Source: Shewanella mangrovisoli (GTDB taxonomy: Bacteria; Pseudomonadota; Gammaproteobacteria; Enterobacterales; Shewanellaceae). From it: DNA of 64,000 nt. The notes beneath the pieces were generated by a model. The model made no database searches and was not told the origin of the DNA. It saw only the letters and a list, made by a program, of their open reading frames with translations. Both the position numbers and the translations under genes were made by a program. Positions 47,199-57,800 of the stretch are shown piece by piece. Numbering within the stretch: the first letter of the stretch is position 1; each line of letters opens with the position of its first letter. Location of the stretch: NCBI RefSeq assembly GCF_019457635.1, contig NZ_CP080412.1, positions 1,178,001-1,242,000 of the forward strand. The letters run 5' to 3'.

Positions 47199-48032
47199 GT
47201 GTTTGAATTAATTGCTGGAACCAAACGCTTATCCTTAGCTTCGCCCGTCGTAATGGGCATTCTGAATGTTACTCCCGATTCTTTTTCCGACGGTGGAAAG
47301 TTCTCTTCCTTTGAATTAGCTTGCCAACATGCTGATGAGATGGTCGCACAAGGGGCGCTTATCATCGATATCGGCGGCGAGTCGACAAGGCCGGGGGCGG
47401 CCGATGTGACGGTTGAGGATGAACTCGCACGGGTGATCCCTTTGGTAGAATATGTCGCGAAACACCATGATGTGTGGATTTCGGTCGATACCAGTAAACC
47501 AGAAGTGATGAGACAAGCGGTGAATGCTGGCGCGCATCTAATCAACGATGTGCGTGCCTTGTTGGAGCCTGGGGCTTTAGAGACTGCGGCTCAGCTAAAT
47601 GTACCCATTTGTTTGATGCACATGCAGGGCGCGCCGCGCAGTATGCAAACGGCGCCCGAATATCAAGACCTTGTTACTGATGTTTCAGAGTTTTTGCGCG
47701 AGCGTATTCAGGCCTGTATCGATGCGGGGATCCCGCGGGAGCGATTGCTAATCGACCCTGGTTTTGGCTTTGGTAAAACCTTAGAACATAACTATGAACT
47801 GCTGGCGAAGTTAGAGCGTTTTGAGCAGTTTGAGCTGCCGATATTGATAGGTTTATCCCGTAAGAGCATGATAGGAAACCTCCTTGCTAGACCGACCTCC
47901 GAGCGTCTAGCGGGGAGCCTTGCTGGTGCCATGATAGCGGCCCAGAAAGGGGCACATATCATTCGTGTCCATAATGTCCCTGAAACTGTCGATGTGCTGA
48001 AAGTGTTACAAGCGACACAGGTATATCTATAA
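47199..48032 (+). CDS. folP: Dihydropteroate synthase
   Basis: Condenses p-aminobenzoate with dihydropterin pyrophosphate in folate synthesis and is the sulfonamide target. It has 277 residues, with MGILNVTPDSFSDGGKF, IDIGGESTRPGA, WISVDTSKPEV, HLINDVRAL, MHMQGAPRSMQ, LIDPGFGFGKTLEHN and IGLSRKSMIG. The start is the GTG at 47199, with GGAG 7 bases upstream. It precedes glmM, as in E. coli. Confidence 0.97.
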   Translation: MFELIAGTKRLSLASPVVMGILNVTPDSFSDGGKFSSFELACQHADEMVAQGALIIDIGGESTRPGAADVTVEDELARVIPLVEYVAKHHDVWISVDTSKPEVMRQAVNAGAHLINDVRALLEPGALETAAQLNVPICLMHMQGAPRSMQTAPEYQDLVTDVSEFLRERIQACIDAGIPRERLLIDPGFGFGKTLEHNYELLAKLERFEQFELPILIGLSRKSMIGNLLARPTSERLAGSLAGAMIAAQKGAHIIRVHNVPETVDVLKVLQATQVYL

Positions 48033-48106
48033 AGGCTATTTTTGTTAAGTATTTCATTAATATTATGATCCCAACCGAAGGGACACATTGAAGTTTGTGG
48101 GGCAAT

Positions 48107-49444
48107 ATGAGCGAACGTAAATTTTTTGGAACCGATGGTATTCGTGGCAAGGTAGGTTCAGGCCAGATGACTCCCGAGCTGGCATTAAAGTTGGGTTGGG
48201 CAGCAGGGCGGGTGTTATCCCGCAGCGGCACGAAAAAAGTGATTATTGGTAAAGATACCCGTATTTCGGGTTATATGTTTGAGTCTGCTTTAGAGGCGGG
48301 TTTATCGGCTGCGGGTCTCAATGTGATGTTGATGGGGCCAATGCCAACACCCGCTGTGGCTTATCTCACTCGCACTTTCCGCGCCGAAGCGGGGGTGGTA
48401 ATCAGTGCATCCCATAATCCTTATTACGATAACGGCATTAAGTTTTTCTCAACCGATGGCAGCAAGCTCGACGATAACCTAGAGCTGGAAATTGAAGCCG
48501 AATTAGAAAAGCCCTTAGAGTGTGTTGAGTCACATCTATTGGGCAAAGTGTCACGTATTGAAGATGCGCGTGGACGTTATATCGAATATTGCAAGGGCAA
48601 CTTCCCAGCGGATCAAACCCTCACAGGGTTAAAAATTGTGGTGGACTGTGCTCACGGTGCGACCTATCACATTGCACCTGCGGTATTTCGTGAGTTAGGC
48701 GCAGAGGTAATTACCATTGGTGATAAGCCCAATGGCGTCAACATCAATGACAAAGTGGGCGCCACGTCCATGGCGAAAATCTGTGAAACCGTATTGACCG
48801 AAGGCGCCGATTTAGGGATTGCGCTGGATGGTGACGGCGACCGTATCATGATGGTCAACAGCCGCGGTGAAGTTATCGATGGCGACCAAATCCTCTATAT
48901 TCTGGCCTGTGATGCTAAAGCCCGTGGCGTGCTGCGTGGTGGCGTTGTCGGCACGCTTATGTCTAACTTAGGTCTCGATTTAGCCTTGCAAGCCTTAGAT
49001 ATTCCTTTTGCCCGCTCTAAAGTGGGTGACCGTTATGTAATGGAGTTACTGAAAGAACTCGATTGGCGCATTGGCGGTGAAAACTCGGGCCATATCCTTA
49101 ACCTCGACCATGGTACGACGGGTGATGGTATCGTGGCGGGTATCTTAGTGCTTGCGGCAATGCGTCGACAAAATGCCACACTAGAGCAACTTACTGCCCC
49201 GATGGAGATGTTACCACAGGTGTTAGTGAATGTGCGTTTTGAGGGCGAACACGACCCATTAAGCTCTGATAAAGTTAAAGCCGCTCAGGCTCAGGTTGAG
49301 TCACAACTGGGTGCCCGTGGTCGCGTATTGCTACGTAAATCTGGTACTGAACCGTTAATTCGTGTGATGGTTGAAGGTGATGATCACAATACTGTGTTAG
49401 CGCACGCCAATTTGATTGCAGATGCGGTAAAATCGGCGAGCTAA
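48107..49444 (+). CDS. glmM: Phosphoglucosamine mutase
   Basis: Converts glucosamine-6-phosphate to glucosamine-1-phosphate for UDP-GlcNAc synthesis. It has 445 residues. It begins [14 protein letters not shown]. The phosphoserine loop is [14 protein letters not shown], the metal loop is [12 protein letters not shown], the sugar-binding loop is GGENSGHIL, and the phosphate site is [15 protein letters not shown]. The start is the ATG at 48107, with GGGG close upstream. Confidence 0.98.
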   Translation: MSERKFFGTDGIRGKVGSGQMTPELALKLGWAAGRVLSRSGTKKVIIGKDTRISGYMFESALEAGLSAAGLNVMLMGPMPTPAVAYLTRTFRAEAGVVISASHNPYYDNGIKFFSTDGSKLDDNLELEIEAELEKPLECVESHLLGKVSRIEDARGRYIEYCKGNFPADQTLTGLKIVVDCAHGATYHIAPAVFRELGAEVITIGDKPNGVNINDKVGATSMAKICETVLTEGADLGIALDGDGDRIMMVNSRGEVIDGDQILYILACDAKARGVLRGGVVGTLMSNLGLDLALQALDIPFARSKVGDRYVMELLKELDWRIGGENSGHILNLDHGTTGDGIVAGILVLAAMRRQNATLEQLTAPMEMLPQVLVNVRFEGEHDPLSSDKVKAAQAQVESQLGARGRVLLRKSGTEPLIRVMVEGDDHNTVLAHANLIADAVKSAS

Positions 49445-49637
49445 TCAAACTAATCTTTAGTCGAGTGCAGCTGATACCGATTAAAAATGAAGGTGTTAGC
49501 TGCATTAATGAGCAAGAATAGGGTTTGGCGTGTAAAAAGTAAGCATTCCAACCTAATATCTGAAAAATTTCGAATTTAGCTATTGTAACTTAATAAGTGG
49601 TTCGCTATTATTCACGCCGCTTTCAGAGGAGACAGTG

Positions 49638-50420
49638 ATGGCACTCAGACGTCCTATGGTAGCTGGCAATTGGAAGATGAACGGCAGTGCGGCATTAGCC
49701 CAAGAGTTGTTCAAGAAATTTGCCTCAAAGCTCCAAAATGATTCAGCTGAAGTGGTTTTATGCCCGCCTTCTATCTATCTAGAAAGCGTCAGGCAACTGC
49801 TAGAAGCAAACAAGGAAGCGTTAGACGGTTCACTTGTTAGGATGGGCGCTCAGAATTTAAGTCAACATGACTTTGGCGCTTATACCGGAGAAGTTTCGGG
49901 CCAGATGCTTAAAGATTGCGGATGTCGATATGTCATTATCGGGCATTCAGAACGTCGCCGTATGTACGGAGAGACGAGTAATATCGTAGCGGAGAAATTC
50001 GCTGCAGCACAAAAGCACGGTTTAACCCCAATTTTATGTGTGGGTGAATCGGGTCCAGCACGTGAAGCAAGACGTACCTTCGAGGTGATTGCGGAAGAGT
50101 TGGATATAGTGATCCAGAAAAATGGCACTATGGCTTTTGATAACGCCATTATCGCTTACGAGCCGTTATGGGCTGTAGGGACTGGTAAGAGCGCGACACC
50201 AGAGCAGGCACAAGAAGTACATGCGTTTATACGCAAACGTCTCTCTGAAGTGTCTCCGTTTATCGGAGAAAATATCAGGATTTTGTACGGTGGCAGTGTG
50301 ACACCAAGTAATGCGGCAGATTTATTTGCCCAACCTGATGTTGATGGTGGACTGATTGGCGGTGCCAGTTTAAACTCTACCGAGTTTTTAAGTCTGTGTA
50401 CCATAGCGATGAGCGCATAA
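49638..50420 (+). CDS. tpiA: Triosephosphate isomerase
   Basis: Interconverts dihydroxyacetone phosphate and glyceraldehyde-3-phosphate. It has 260 residues, with the active-site motifs GNWKMNGS (Asn, Lys), VIIGHSERR (His), AYEPLWAVGTGKSATPEQAQ (Glu and loop 6) and LYGGSVTPSNAADL. The start is the ATG at 49638, with GAGGAG 6 bases upstream. The gene is one base from secG, so the two are co-transcribed. Confidence 0.98.
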   Translation: MALRRPMVAGNWKMNGSAALAQELFKKFASKLQNDSAEVVLCPPSIYLESVRQLLEANKEALDGSLVRMGAQNLSQHDFGAYTGEVSGQMLKDCGCRYVIIGHSERRRMYGETSNIVAEKFAAAQKHGLTPILCVGESGPAREARRTFEVIAEELDIVIQKNGTMAFDNAIIAYEPLWAVGTGKSATPEQAQEVHAFIRKRLSEVSPFIGENIRILYGGSVTPSNAADLFAQPDVDGGLIGGASLNSTEFLSLCTIAMSA

Positions 50421-50421
50421 T

Positions 50422-50754
50422 ATGTATGAAGTTTTAGTGGTTGTTTACTTGTTGGTTGCATTAGGTTTAATTGGCCTGATCTTAATCCAGCAAGGCAAAG
50501 GAGCTGACATGGGGGCCTCGTTTGGCGCCGGTGCATCAGGTACCTTATTCGGTTCAAGCGGTTCAGGTAACTTCCTGACACGTACAACGGCGATTCTGGC
50601 CATTGCGTTTTTCACGTTAAGTCTGCTGATTGGCAACTTAAGTGCAAACCACGCAAAAAATGAAGATGCATGGAAAAATTTAGGTTCTGATGAACAGGTA
50701 ACTCAACCAGTTGATCAAGCAACCGAAAAGTCAGAAACCAAAATTCCTGACTAG
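50422..50754 (+). CDS. secG: Protein-export membrane protein SecG
   Basis: The small SecYEG subunit that eases SecA cycling. It has 110 residues: a first helix (VLVVVYLLVALGLIGLILI), the conserved cytosolic loop QQGKGADMGASFGAGASGTLFGSSG, and a second helix (AILAIAFFTLSLLIG). It starts one base after the tpiA stop and is followed by tRNA-Leu, as secG-leuU in E. coli. Confidence 0.96.
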   Translation: MYEVLVVVYLLVALGLIGLILIQQGKGADMGASFGAGASGTLFGSSGSGNFLTRTTAILAIAFFTLSLLIGNLSANHAKNEDAWKNLGSDEQVTQPVDQATEKSETKIPD

Positions 50755-50765
50755 TAAAAGGTGTC

Positions 50766-50852
50766 GCCGAGGTGGTGAAATTGGTAGACGCGCAGCCTTG
50801 AGGTGGCTGTGTCCTAACGGACGTGCGGGTTCAAGTCCCGCTCTCGGCACCA
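50766..50852 (+). tRNA. tRNA-Leu (anticodon GAG)
   Basis: An 87-base class II tRNA with encoded CCA. The acceptor is GCCGAGG, the anticodon arm CAGCC-TTGAGGT-GGCTG gives GAG, and the variable arm is TGTCCTAACGGACGT. It lies 11 bases after secG, corresponding to leuU of E. coli. Confidence 0.95.
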
Positions 50853-50893
50853 TAATATAGCTAAGTGAGACGAAGTAAGCGCTGACTTAGTTA

Positions 50894-50922
50894 TTGCAAG
50901 CAAAGACGATAGTCAATATACT
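50894..50922 (+). promoter_or_regulatory. Predicted sigma70 promoter of tRNA-fMet and the rimP-nusA operon
   Basis: TTGCAA (50894-50899), a 17-base spacer and TATACT (50917-50922), placed so that transcription would begin just before the tRNA at 50936. Confidence 0.7.
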
Positions 50923-50935
50923 TGCACACAGTTGA

Positions 50936-51012
<77 letters not shown>

Positions 51013-51070
51013 GCTCCTAGTAACGAATAGTGTTTGAATTCGTTATGGTTTACAGGTTCTTGAAGCTAAT

Positions 51071-51095
51071 AACCTCGTCATTACGGGGTTTTTTG
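51071..51095 (+). terminator. Terminator after tRNA-fMet (first leader terminator of the nusA operon)
   Basis: AACCTCG / CGGGGTT (one U-G pair) with loop TCATTA and a T6 tail. Confidence 0.85.
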
Positions 51096-51141
51096 TTATC
51101 TGGGACTTTTAAATTTGTCGTATCCGATACGACGCTTTACT

Positions 51142-51163
51142 AGGGCTATTAAGCCCTTTTTTG
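51142..51163 (+). terminator. Second leader terminator / attenuator before rimP
   Basis: AGGGCT / AGCCCT with loop ATTA, then T5-G-T6. It ends about 20 bases before the rimP start, so transcripts that reach rimP must read through two terminators. Confidence 0.8.
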
Positions 51164-51182
51164 TTTTTTCCGGGGGTCAATT

Positions 51183-51638
51183 TTGGCAACATTAGAATCC
51201 AGACTGGCAGACATGCTCAAAGTGCCTGTGGAGGCGTTAGGCTTCCAACTTTGGGGCATTGAATATGTACAAGCGGGTAAACATTCAATCCTGCGCGTGT
51301 TCATTGATGGTGAGAATGGTATCAATATCGAAGATTGTGCCAACGTAAGTCGCCAAGTCAGCGCTGTACTCGATGTTGAAGACCCTATTTCGACCGAATA
51401 TACCTTAGAGGTTTCTTCACCCGGTGTAGATAGACCGCTGTTCACTGCTGAACAATATGCGGCCTACGTCGGTGAGGATGTCAAGCTTCAACTGACTATG
51501 CCTGTCGCGGGCAGTCGTAATTTAAAAGGCGCCATTACACAGGTTGACGGCCAAATGCTGTCACTCAATGTGAATGGTAAAGAGCTGGTTGTCGCCTTGG
51601 ATAATATCCGTAAAGGCAACATCATCGCTAAGTTTTGA
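51183..51638 (+). CDS. rimP: Ribosome maturation factor RimP
   Basis: A 151-residue factor for 30S subunit maturation. Features are [13 protein letters not shown], the family signature, [12 protein letters not shown] and a C-terminal SH3-like domain. The start is the TTG at 51183, with GGGGG 6 bases upstream. It opens the rimP-nusA-infB-rbfA-truB-rpsO run, as in E. coli. Confidence 0.96.
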   Translation: MATLESRLADMLKVPVEALGFQLWGIEYVQAGKHSILRVFIDGENGINIEDCANVSRQVSAVLDVEDPISTEYTLEVSSPGVDRPLFTAEQYAAYVGEDVKLQLTMPVAGSRNLKGAITQVDGQMLSLNVNGKELVVALDNIRKGNIIAKF

Positions 51639-51667
51639 TGGTTTCAAGGTGAACGAGGCAAGACGAA

Positions 51668-53167
51668 ATGAATAAAGAGATTCTGCTAGTCGCTGAGGCG
51701 GTTTCAAATGAAAAGGCCGTTCCACGCGAGAAAATTTTTGAAGCGCTAGAAACTGCGCTGGCAACTGCAACCAAGAAAAAATACGAAGGCGATATCGACG
51801 TTCGTGTTTCTATCGACCGTAAAACTGGCGCCTATGAAACTTTCCGCCGCTGGATGGTTATCGACGATAACGGTGTTGCGTTAGAAAACCCATACCGCGA
51901 AATCACCTTGGAAGCTGCGCGTTACGAAAACCCAGAAATCCAACCTGGCGATTACATCGAAGATCAGATCGAATCTGTTGCGTTCGACCGTATTACGACC
52001 CAAACCGCTAAGCAAGTCATCGTACAAAAAGTACGTGAAGCAGAGCGTGCTCAAGTCGTTGAACAGTTCCAAGATAAAGAAGGCGAGCTGATCACTGGTG
52101 TGGTGAAAAAAGCGACCCGTGAAAGCGTGGTAGTTGACTTAGGTAACAACGCTGATGGCGTATTGTTCCGTGAAGATTTAATTTCACGTGAATCTTTCCG
52201 TCCTGGTGACCGCGTACGTGCTCTGCTGTACTCAGTACGTCCAGAGGCTCGTGGCGCACAGTTATTCTTAACTCGCACTAAGCCAGACATGCTGATTGAG
52301 CTGTTCCGTGTTGAAGTACCGGAAATTGCCGATGAGCTTATTGAAGTGATGGGCGCTGCGCGCGACCCAGGTGCACGCGCTAAGATTGCTGTGAAATCAA
52401 ACGACCGTCGTATCGACCCAATCGGTGCTTGCGTCGGTATGCGTGGCGCACGCGTACAAGCGGTTTCGAATGAACTGGGTGGCGAGCGTGTCGATATCGT
52501 GTTGTGGGATGATAATCCAGCACAATATGTGATCAACGCAATGGCGCCTGCCGATGTGGCTTCTATCATCGTTGATGAAGACAACCACTCAATGGATATC
52601 GCCGTTGAAGCGGAAAGTCTGGCACAAGCCATTGGCCGTAATGGTCAAAACGTGCGTTTAGCGACTCAACTGACTGGTTGGGAACTGAACGTGATGACAG
52701 TGGAAGACATGAACAAGAAGCACCAAGCCGAGAGCGCTAAGGTGAAGAGCCTATTCATGGAAGCACTGGATGTAGATGAAGATTTTGCTCAAGTACTGGC
52801 TGACGAAGGCTTTACTTCTCTCGAAGAAGTGGCTTACGTACCTGTATCTGAATTATTGGCAATTGATGGCTTCGATGAAGATATCGTTGAAGCATTACGT
52901 GAGCGTGCAAAAGCGGCGATCTCAACTCGAGCTCTCGCCTCTGAAGAAGCACTAGATGGTGTGGAGCCAAGTGAAGAGTTATTAGCACTTGAAGGTGTTG
53001 AAAGACACTTAGCCTATGTTTTAGCAAGCAAAGGTATCGTGACTCTAGAAGACTTGGCTGAACAAGGCATTGATGATTTGATCGAAATTGAAGAATTGAC
53101 AGAAGAAAAAGCAGGTGCGCTGATCATGGCTGCCCGCAACATCTGTTGGTTTGGCGAAGAAGCATAA
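51668..53167 (+). CDS. nusA: Transcription termination/antitermination factor NusA
   Basis: An RNA-polymerase-binding factor for pausing, termination and antitermination. It has 499 residues: an N-terminal RNAP-binding domain (to about 125), an S1 domain ([21 protein letters not shown]), two KH domains ([24 protein letters not shown] and [19 protein letters not shown]) and two C-terminal acidic repeats ([19 protein letters not shown] and [19 protein letters not shown]). The two stacked leader terminators upstream fit the autoregulation by NusA known for this operon in E. coli. Confidence 0.98.
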   Translation: MNKEILLVAEAVSNEKAVPREKIFEALETALATATKKKYEGDIDVRVSIDRKTGAYETFRRWMVIDDNGVALENPYREITLEAARYENPEIQPGDYIEDQIESVAFDRITTQTAKQVIVQKVREAERAQVVEQFQDKEGELITGVVKKATRESVVVDLGNNADGVLFREDLISRESFRPGDRVRALLYSVRPEARGAQLFLTRTKPDMLIELFRVEVPEIADELIEVMGAARDPGARAKIAVKSNDRRIDPIGACVGMRGARVQAVSNELGGERVDIVLWDDNPAQYVINAMAPADVASIIVDEDNHSMDIAVEAESLAQAIGRNGQNVRLATQLTGWELNVMTVEDMNKKHQAESAKVKSLFMEALDVDEDFAQVLADEGFTSLEEVAYVPVSELLAIDGFDEDIVEALRERAKAAISTRALASEEALDGVEPSEELLALEGVERHLAYVLASKGIVTLEDLAEQGIDDLIEIEELTEEKAGALIMAARNICWFGEEA

Positions 53168-53192
53168 GTCGATCAACAGGGGGATTTAACTG

Positions 53193-55862
53193 ATGGCAGA
53201 TACTACCGTAGAGAAATTGGCCACGGAAGTGGGTAAAAGTGTTGAACGTCTGATTGAGCAATTCTCTCAGGCCGGAATTAAGAAAGGCCAAACTGATAAC
53301 GTGTCTGAAGCTGAGAAGCAACAGTTACTGGATTATCTGAAGAAGCAGCATGGCGGCGAAAGCGCACCGACCAAAATGACACTGCAACGTAAAACCGTAT
53401 CGACCCTGAGTGTGGCCGGTAATGGTGGTCAATCTAAAGACGTTAAAGTGGAAGTGCGTAAAACCCGTACTTTCGTTAAACGCGATGTTAGCGAAGCGGC
53501 TCTGAAAGCGGAAGAAGAAGCGAAGGCCAAAGCGGAAGCAGAAGCTAAGGCGAAAGCCGAAGCGGAAGCCAAGGCTAAAGCGGAAGCAGAAGCTAAGGCG
53601 AAAGCTGATGCTGAAGCAAAAGCGGAAGCCAAGGCGAAAGCGGATGCCGAAGCAAAAGCTAAGGCCAAAGCGGCAACGGATGCGAAACCTGCAAAAGACA
53701 CTTCGCCAGAAGCGGAAGCGGCACGCGTTGAAGCTGAGCGTTTAAAAGCGGTTCAAGCAGAAGCGACTAAGCGTAAGCAAGACGAAGAAGCGGCTAAAGC
53801 GGCTGAAAAAGCGCGTCTGTTAGCGGAAGAGAACTCTAAGCGTTGGGACGAAGAAGAGCGTCAACGTAAAGAGGCTGAACGTTACAGCGATCACCATATC
53901 ACAACCTCTAAAGTGGCCCGTGCTGCTGAAGATTCATCGGATATGGATGAAGAAAAACGTGGACGTCGTGCACGTAACAAAAATACCGCCAAGACTAAAC
54001 GTGGTGGTAAAGATGCCCGTGACGGCCGCGAAAAACACATGCGTAACCGCAGCACAGCGCCAGAATCAATGGCCCACGGCTTTAACAAGCCTGTAGCTGC
54101 AGTGACCCGTGATGTGCGTATCGGTGAAACCGTTACTGTGGCAGAACTTGCCCACTTAATGGCGGTTAAAGCGACTGAAATCATCAAACAAATGATGAAG
54201 ATGGGCTCAATGGTGACGATCAACCAAGTGTTAGATCAAGAAACCGCCCAGTTAGTTGCCGAAGAAATGGGCCATAAAGTGGTGCTGATCCGTGAAAACG
54301 AATTAGAGCAACAAGTACTGTCTGAGCGTGACGAAGAGGGCGGCGTTAAGCTTGAGCCTCGTGCGCCAGTTGTGACCATCATGGGTCACGTTGACCACGG
54401 TAAAACGTCTCTGCTCGACTATATCCGCCGCGCGAAAGTGGCAGCGGGTGAGGCTGGTGGTATTACTCAACATATCGGTGCATACCATGTTGAGACCGAA
54501 AACGGCATGATCACTTTCTTAGACACCCCTGGTCACGCCGCGTTTACCGCAATGCGTGCCCGTGGTGCTAAAGCGACTGACATCGTTGTACTGGTTGTTG
54601 CAGCCGATGACGGCGTAATGCCACAAACCATCGAAGCGATTCAACACGCTAAAGCCGGTAACGTGCCATTGATTGTTGCTGTCAACAAGATGGACAAACC
54701 AGAAGCCGATATCGACCGCGTGAAGAGCGAATTAGCGCAACACGGCGTCATGTCTGAAGATTGGGGCGGTGACAACATGTTCGCCTTCGTATCTGCTAAG
54801 ACTGGTGCTGGCGTTGACGACCTACTCGAAGGCATTCTGCTGCAAGCTGAAGTATTAGAGCTTAAAGCGGTACGTGACGGTATGGCAGCGGGTGTGGTTA
54901 TCGAATCACAACTGGACAAAGGTCGCGGCCCTGTGGCAACGATTCTGGTTCAAGAAGGGACACTGCGCCAAGGCGACATCGTTCTGTGTGGTTTAGAGTA
55001 CGGTAAAATCCGTGCGATGAAAGACGAGAATGGTCGTTCAATCACTGAAGCGGGCCCATCTATCCCTGTTGAGATCTTAGGTCTTTCGGGTGTGCCATCA
55101 GCCGGTGATGAAGCAACTGTAGTTCGCGACGAGCGTAAAGCCCGTGAAGTAGCTCTGTACCGTCAAGGCAAGTTCCGTGACGTGAAATTAGCGCGTCAGC
55201 AGAAGTCTAAGCTGGAAAACATGTTCGCGAACATGACCGAAGGCGAAGTGAAGGAACTGAACATCGTTCTGAAGGCAGACGTTCAAGGTTCACTCGAAGC
55301 GATTACCGACTCCTTAATGGGTCTGTCTACCGACGAAGTGAAAGTGAACATCATCGCTCGCGGTGTGGGTGCGCTGACCGAAACCGACGCGACCTTAGCT
55401 GCGGCTTCTAACGCTATCATGGTTGGCTTTAACGTCCGTGCCGATGCACAGGCACGTAAGACTATCGAAAGCGAAAGTGTTGACCTGCGTTACTACAGCG
55501 TTATCTATAATCTGATTGATGAAGTGAAAGCGGCGATGACGGGTATGTTGTCACCAGAATTCAAGCAACAGATTATCGGTCTGGCTGAAGTACGTGACGT
55601 GTTCAAGTCACCAAAACTGGGCGCAATCGCCGGTTGTATGGTGACTGAAGGTACCATCAAACGTAGCGCACCAATCCGTGTACTGCGTGATAACGTGGTG
55701 ATCTTCGAAGGTGAACTCGAATCGCTACGTCGCTTTAAAGACGACGTTAACGAAGTTCGCAACGGCATGGAATGTGGTATCGGTGTTAAGAACTACAACG
55801 ATGTCCGCGTGGGTGACCAAATCGAAGTATTCGAAACCGTCGAAGTGGCACGTACACTGTAA
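53193..55862 (+). CDS. infB: Translation initiation factor IF-2
   Basis: The GTPase that positions fMet-tRNA on the 30S subunit. It has 889 residues. The N-terminal part (1-320) includes an IF2N module and a long Lys/Ala/Glu repeat region (about 105-165). The G domain starts near residue 398 with GHVDHGKTS and contains DTPGHAAF and NKMDKPEAD; domains II-IV follow. The start is the ATG at 53193. Internal starts giving shorter isoforms, as known in E. coli, may exist but cannot be settled here. Confidence 0.98.
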   Translation: MADTTVEKLATEVGKSVERLIEQFSQAGIKKGQTDNVSEAEKQQLLDYLKKQHGGESAPTKMTLQRKTVSTLSVAGNGGQSKDVKVEVRKTRTFVKRDVSEAALKAEEEAKAKAEAEAKAKAEAEAKAKAEAEAKAKADAEAKAEAKAKADAEAKAKAKAATDAKPAKDTSPEAEAARVEAERLKAVQAEATKRKQDEEAAKAAEKARLLAEENSKRWDEEERQRKEAERYSDHHITTSKVARAAEDSSDMDEEKRGRRARNKNTAKTKRGGKDARDGREKHMRNRSTAPESMAHGFNKPVAAVTRDVRIGETVTVAELAHLMAVKATEIIKQMMKMGSMVTINQVLDQETAQLVAEEMGHKVVLIRENELEQQVLSERDEEGGVKLEPRAPVVTIMGHVDHGKTSLLDYIRRAKVAAGEAGGITQHIGAYHVETENGMITFLDTPGHAAFTAMRARGAKATDIVVLVVAADDGVMPQTIEAIQHAKAGNVPLIVAVNKMDKPEADIDRVKSELAQHGVMSEDWGGDNMFAFVSAKTGAGVDDLLEGILLQAEVLELKAVRDGMAAGVVIESQLDKGRGPVATILVQEGTLRQGDIVLCGLEYGKIRAMKDENGRSITEAGPSIPVEILGLSGVPSAGDEATVVRDERKAREVALYRQGKFRDVKLARQQKSKLENMFANMTEGEVKELNIVLKADVQGSLEAITDSLMGLSTDEVKVNIIARGVGALTETDATLAAASNAIMVGFNVRADAQARKTIESESVDLRYYSVIYNLIDEVKAAMTGMLSPEFKQQIIGLAEVRDVFKSPKLGAIAGCMVTEGTIKRSAPIRVLRDNVVIFEGELESLRRFKDDVNEVRNGMECGIGVKNYNDVRVGDQIEVFETVEVARTL
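53508..53690 (+). repeat. Lys/Ala/Glu-coding repeat within infB
   Basis: Degenerate GCN-GAA and GCN-AAA codon repeats encode alternating [12 protein letters not shown] units. A 29-base segment is exactly repeated at 53529-53557 and 53577-53605, a 48-base (16-codon) period. It probably forms a long charged helix and may vary in copy number between strains. Confidence 0.8.
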
Positions 55863-55868
55863 CGATAA

Positions 55869-55898
55869 AGAGGGCGGCATTAGCCGCCCTTTCAATTT
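55869..55898 (+). terminator. Terminator-like hairpin after infB
   Basis: AGGGCGGC / GCCGCCCT with loop ATTA, followed by TTCAATTT. The T tail is short, so it may only reduce read-through into rbfA. Confidence 0.65.
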
Positions 55899-55924
55899 AA
55901 TACATTAGCTATGGTAACTCTATT

Positions 55925-56365
55925 ATGGCAAAAGAATTCAGTCGTACACGTCGCATAGCCCAGCAGTTGCAGCAAGAGCTGGCTGTTGTGTTACAACGCG
56001 ACATGAAAGATCCCCGTATTGGTTTTGTAACCGTTAATGATGTCGATGTGTCCCGCGATTTAAGTTACGCCAAAGTGTTTGTGACTTTCTTCGAAGAAGA
56101 CAAAGAGCTGGTGCAAGAAAAGCTTAATGCCTTGATTACAGCCGCACCTTATATCCGTACTTTAGTTGCGGGCCGCATGAAGCTGAGAGTCATGCCTGAA
56201 ATCCGTTTCGTGTATGACAGTTCATTGGTTGAAGGTATGCGTATGTCTAACCTCGTCAGCCAAGTGATCAACAGCGATAAAGCCAAGCAGCAACAGTTTG
56301 GTAGCGCCGACGATGTGACTGATAATGACATCGACGAAGCCGATGACACCGAAGGTAAAGCGTAA
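55925..56365 (+). CDS. rbfA: 30S ribosome-binding factor RbfA
   Basis: A cold-shock 30S maturation factor with a KH-type fold. It has 146 residues: [31 protein letters not shown] at the N-terminus, [22 protein letters not shown] at the end of the fold, and an acidic tail ([16 protein letters not shown]). It overlaps truB by one base (TAATG). Confidence 0.97.
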   Translation: MAKEFSRTRRIAQQLQQELAVVLQRDMKDPRIGFVTVNDVDVSRDLSYAKVFVTFFEEDKELVQEKLNALITAAPYIRTLVAGRMKLRVMPEIRFVYDSSLVEGMRMSNLVSQVINSDKAKQQQFGSADDVTDNDIDEADDTEGKA

Positions 56366-57318
56366 TGGCGAGACGTTCGAAGGGCCGCTTTATCGACGGT
56401 ATTGTGTTGTTGGACAAAGCCACTGGCATGAGCTCCAACTTCGCATTACAACGGGTAAAGCGCTTTTTTAATGCCAACAAAGCAGGGCACACGGGAGCAC
56501 TCGATCCCTTGGCTACGGGTATGCTACCTGTGTGTTTAGGCGAGGCGACTAAGTTTTCGCAGCATTTACTGGATTCGGATAAGCGTTATCTGGTTACCGC
56601 AAAACTGGGACAACGCACAGATACTAGCGACTCTGACGGTGAAGTGGTGCAGACTCGCCCGCTCGAGTTCACTGAGGCGCAGTTAATGTCCGCCTTAGAA
56701 CATTTCCGTGGCGATACCCAGCAAGTGCCCTCCATGTATTCGGCGCTGAAATACCAAGGCCAGCCTTTGTATAAGTATGCCCGCGAGGGGATTGAAGTAC
56801 CGCGCGAGGCGCGTCCAATCACAGTATTTGAGCTGAACTTCATCGCTCTAGAAGGCGATGAGCTGACCTTAGACATTCATTGCTCTAAGGGCACGTATAT
56901 TCGCACTATCATCGATGATTTAGGCGAAATTCTTGGTTGTGGTGCCCATGTGATTATGTTGCGTCGTACTCAAGTTGCCCATTATCCCTACGACAAAATG
57001 GTCACTCTTGAGCAGCTCGAAGCCTTAGTCGCTAAGGCGCAGGAGGAGCAGCTTGACCCAAGCAGCTTGCTGGATTCGCTGTTGCTGCCTATGGATACGG
57101 CGGTTGCCGACTTTCCCGAGGTCAATGTGCCAGATGCGAGCGCTGCTTACTTAATGCAAGGTCAGGCGGTACGAGTCCCTGGGCTCGTTGCAGATACACT
57201 GGTGCGCATTACGTTGGGCACTGAGCGTCGTTTCGTCGGCATTGGCGAGATGAACGAAGATGGTTTACTGGCGCCTAAGCGCTTAGTCGTGAACCACGAC
57301 CAAGCTAAAGCATCTTAA
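56365..57318 (+). CDS. truB: tRNA pseudouridine55 synthase TruB
   Basis: Isomerises U55 in the T loop of all tRNAs. It has 317 residues. The catalytic Asp lies in [42 protein letters not shown] and [16 protein letters not shown] are also present, and the protein ends with a C-terminal PUA-like domain. The start overlaps the rbfA stop. Confidence 0.98.
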   Translation: MARRSKGRFIDGIVLLDKATGMSSNFALQRVKRFFNANKAGHTGALDPLATGMLPVCLGEATKFSQHLLDSDKRYLVTAKLGQRTDTSDSDGEVVQTRPLEFTEAQLMSALEHFRGDTQQVPSMYSALKYQGQPLYKYAREGIEVPREARPITVFELNFIALEGDELTLDIHCSKGTYIRTIIDDLGEILGCGAHVIMLRRTQVAHYPYDKMVTLEQLEALVAKAQEEQLDPSSLLDSLLLPMDTAVADFPEVNVPDASAAYLMQGQAVRVPGLVADTLVRITLGTERRFVGIGEMNEDGLLAPKRLVVNHDQAKAS

Positions 57319-57352
57319 TTGATTATCTTGGGTTATTAATCCATCGCATTTA

Positions 57353-57381
57353 TTGCGCGCGCCAAGGATTATGGGTAGAAT
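57353..57381 (+). promoter_or_regulatory. Predicted sigma70 promoter of rpsO
   Basis: TTGCGC (57353-57358), a 17-base spacer and TAGAAT (57376-57381) with GC-rich AGCGCGCCC downstream, giving a leader of about 55 bases before rpsO. Confidence 0.65.
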
Positions 57382-57444
57382 AGCGCGCCCTCTGGCTGAG
57401 TTAGTGATCGGCTAGAGATTCACATTTTATATTTGGAGAGACAC

Positions 57445-57714
57445 ATGTCACTAAGTACTGAAGCGAAAGCAAAGATCCTGGCTGAATTTGGCCGTGGCGC
57501 AAACGATACTGGTTCAACTGAAGTTCAAGTTGCGCTGTTAACTGCTCAAATCAACCATTTGCAAGATCACTTCAAAGAGCACATCCACGATCACCACTCA
57601 CGTCGTGGTCTGTTACGCATGGTTAGCGCTCGTCGTAAGTTATTAGCTTACCTGAAGCGTACTGAAGCAGCGCGTTACAATGAGCTGATCCAAAAGTTAG
57701 GTTTACGTCGTTAA
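57445..57714 (+). CDS. rpsO: 30S ribosomal protein S15
   Basis: An 89-residue primary 16S rRNA-binding protein. It begins [21 protein letters not shown]. The rRNA contacts [24 protein letters not shown] and [24 protein letters not shown] are conserved. The start is the ATG at 57445, with GGAG 6 bases upstream. It is followed by a strong terminator, unlike a simple rpsO-pnp operon. Confidence 0.98.
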
Positions 57715-57732
57715 TCACGCGTTTACTGACGT

Positions 57733-57759
57733 AAAAAAGGAGGCTAAGCCTCCTTTTTT
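57733..57759. terminator. Bidirectional terminator after rpsO
   Basis: GGAGGC / GCCTCC with loop TAA, flanked by A6 and T6. It serves rpsO and the convergent GGDEF/EAL gene. Confidence 0.92.
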
Positions 57760-57800
57760 ATTGTCTCAAATTCAGTGTTTACACTATCTTATTCGACGTA

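Noticed and set aside
53429..53701. Ala/Phe/Ser-rich open frame on the minus strand inside infB
   Set aside because: It is the complement of the repetitive Lys/Ala/Glu codons of infB; no SD and no independent coding signal.
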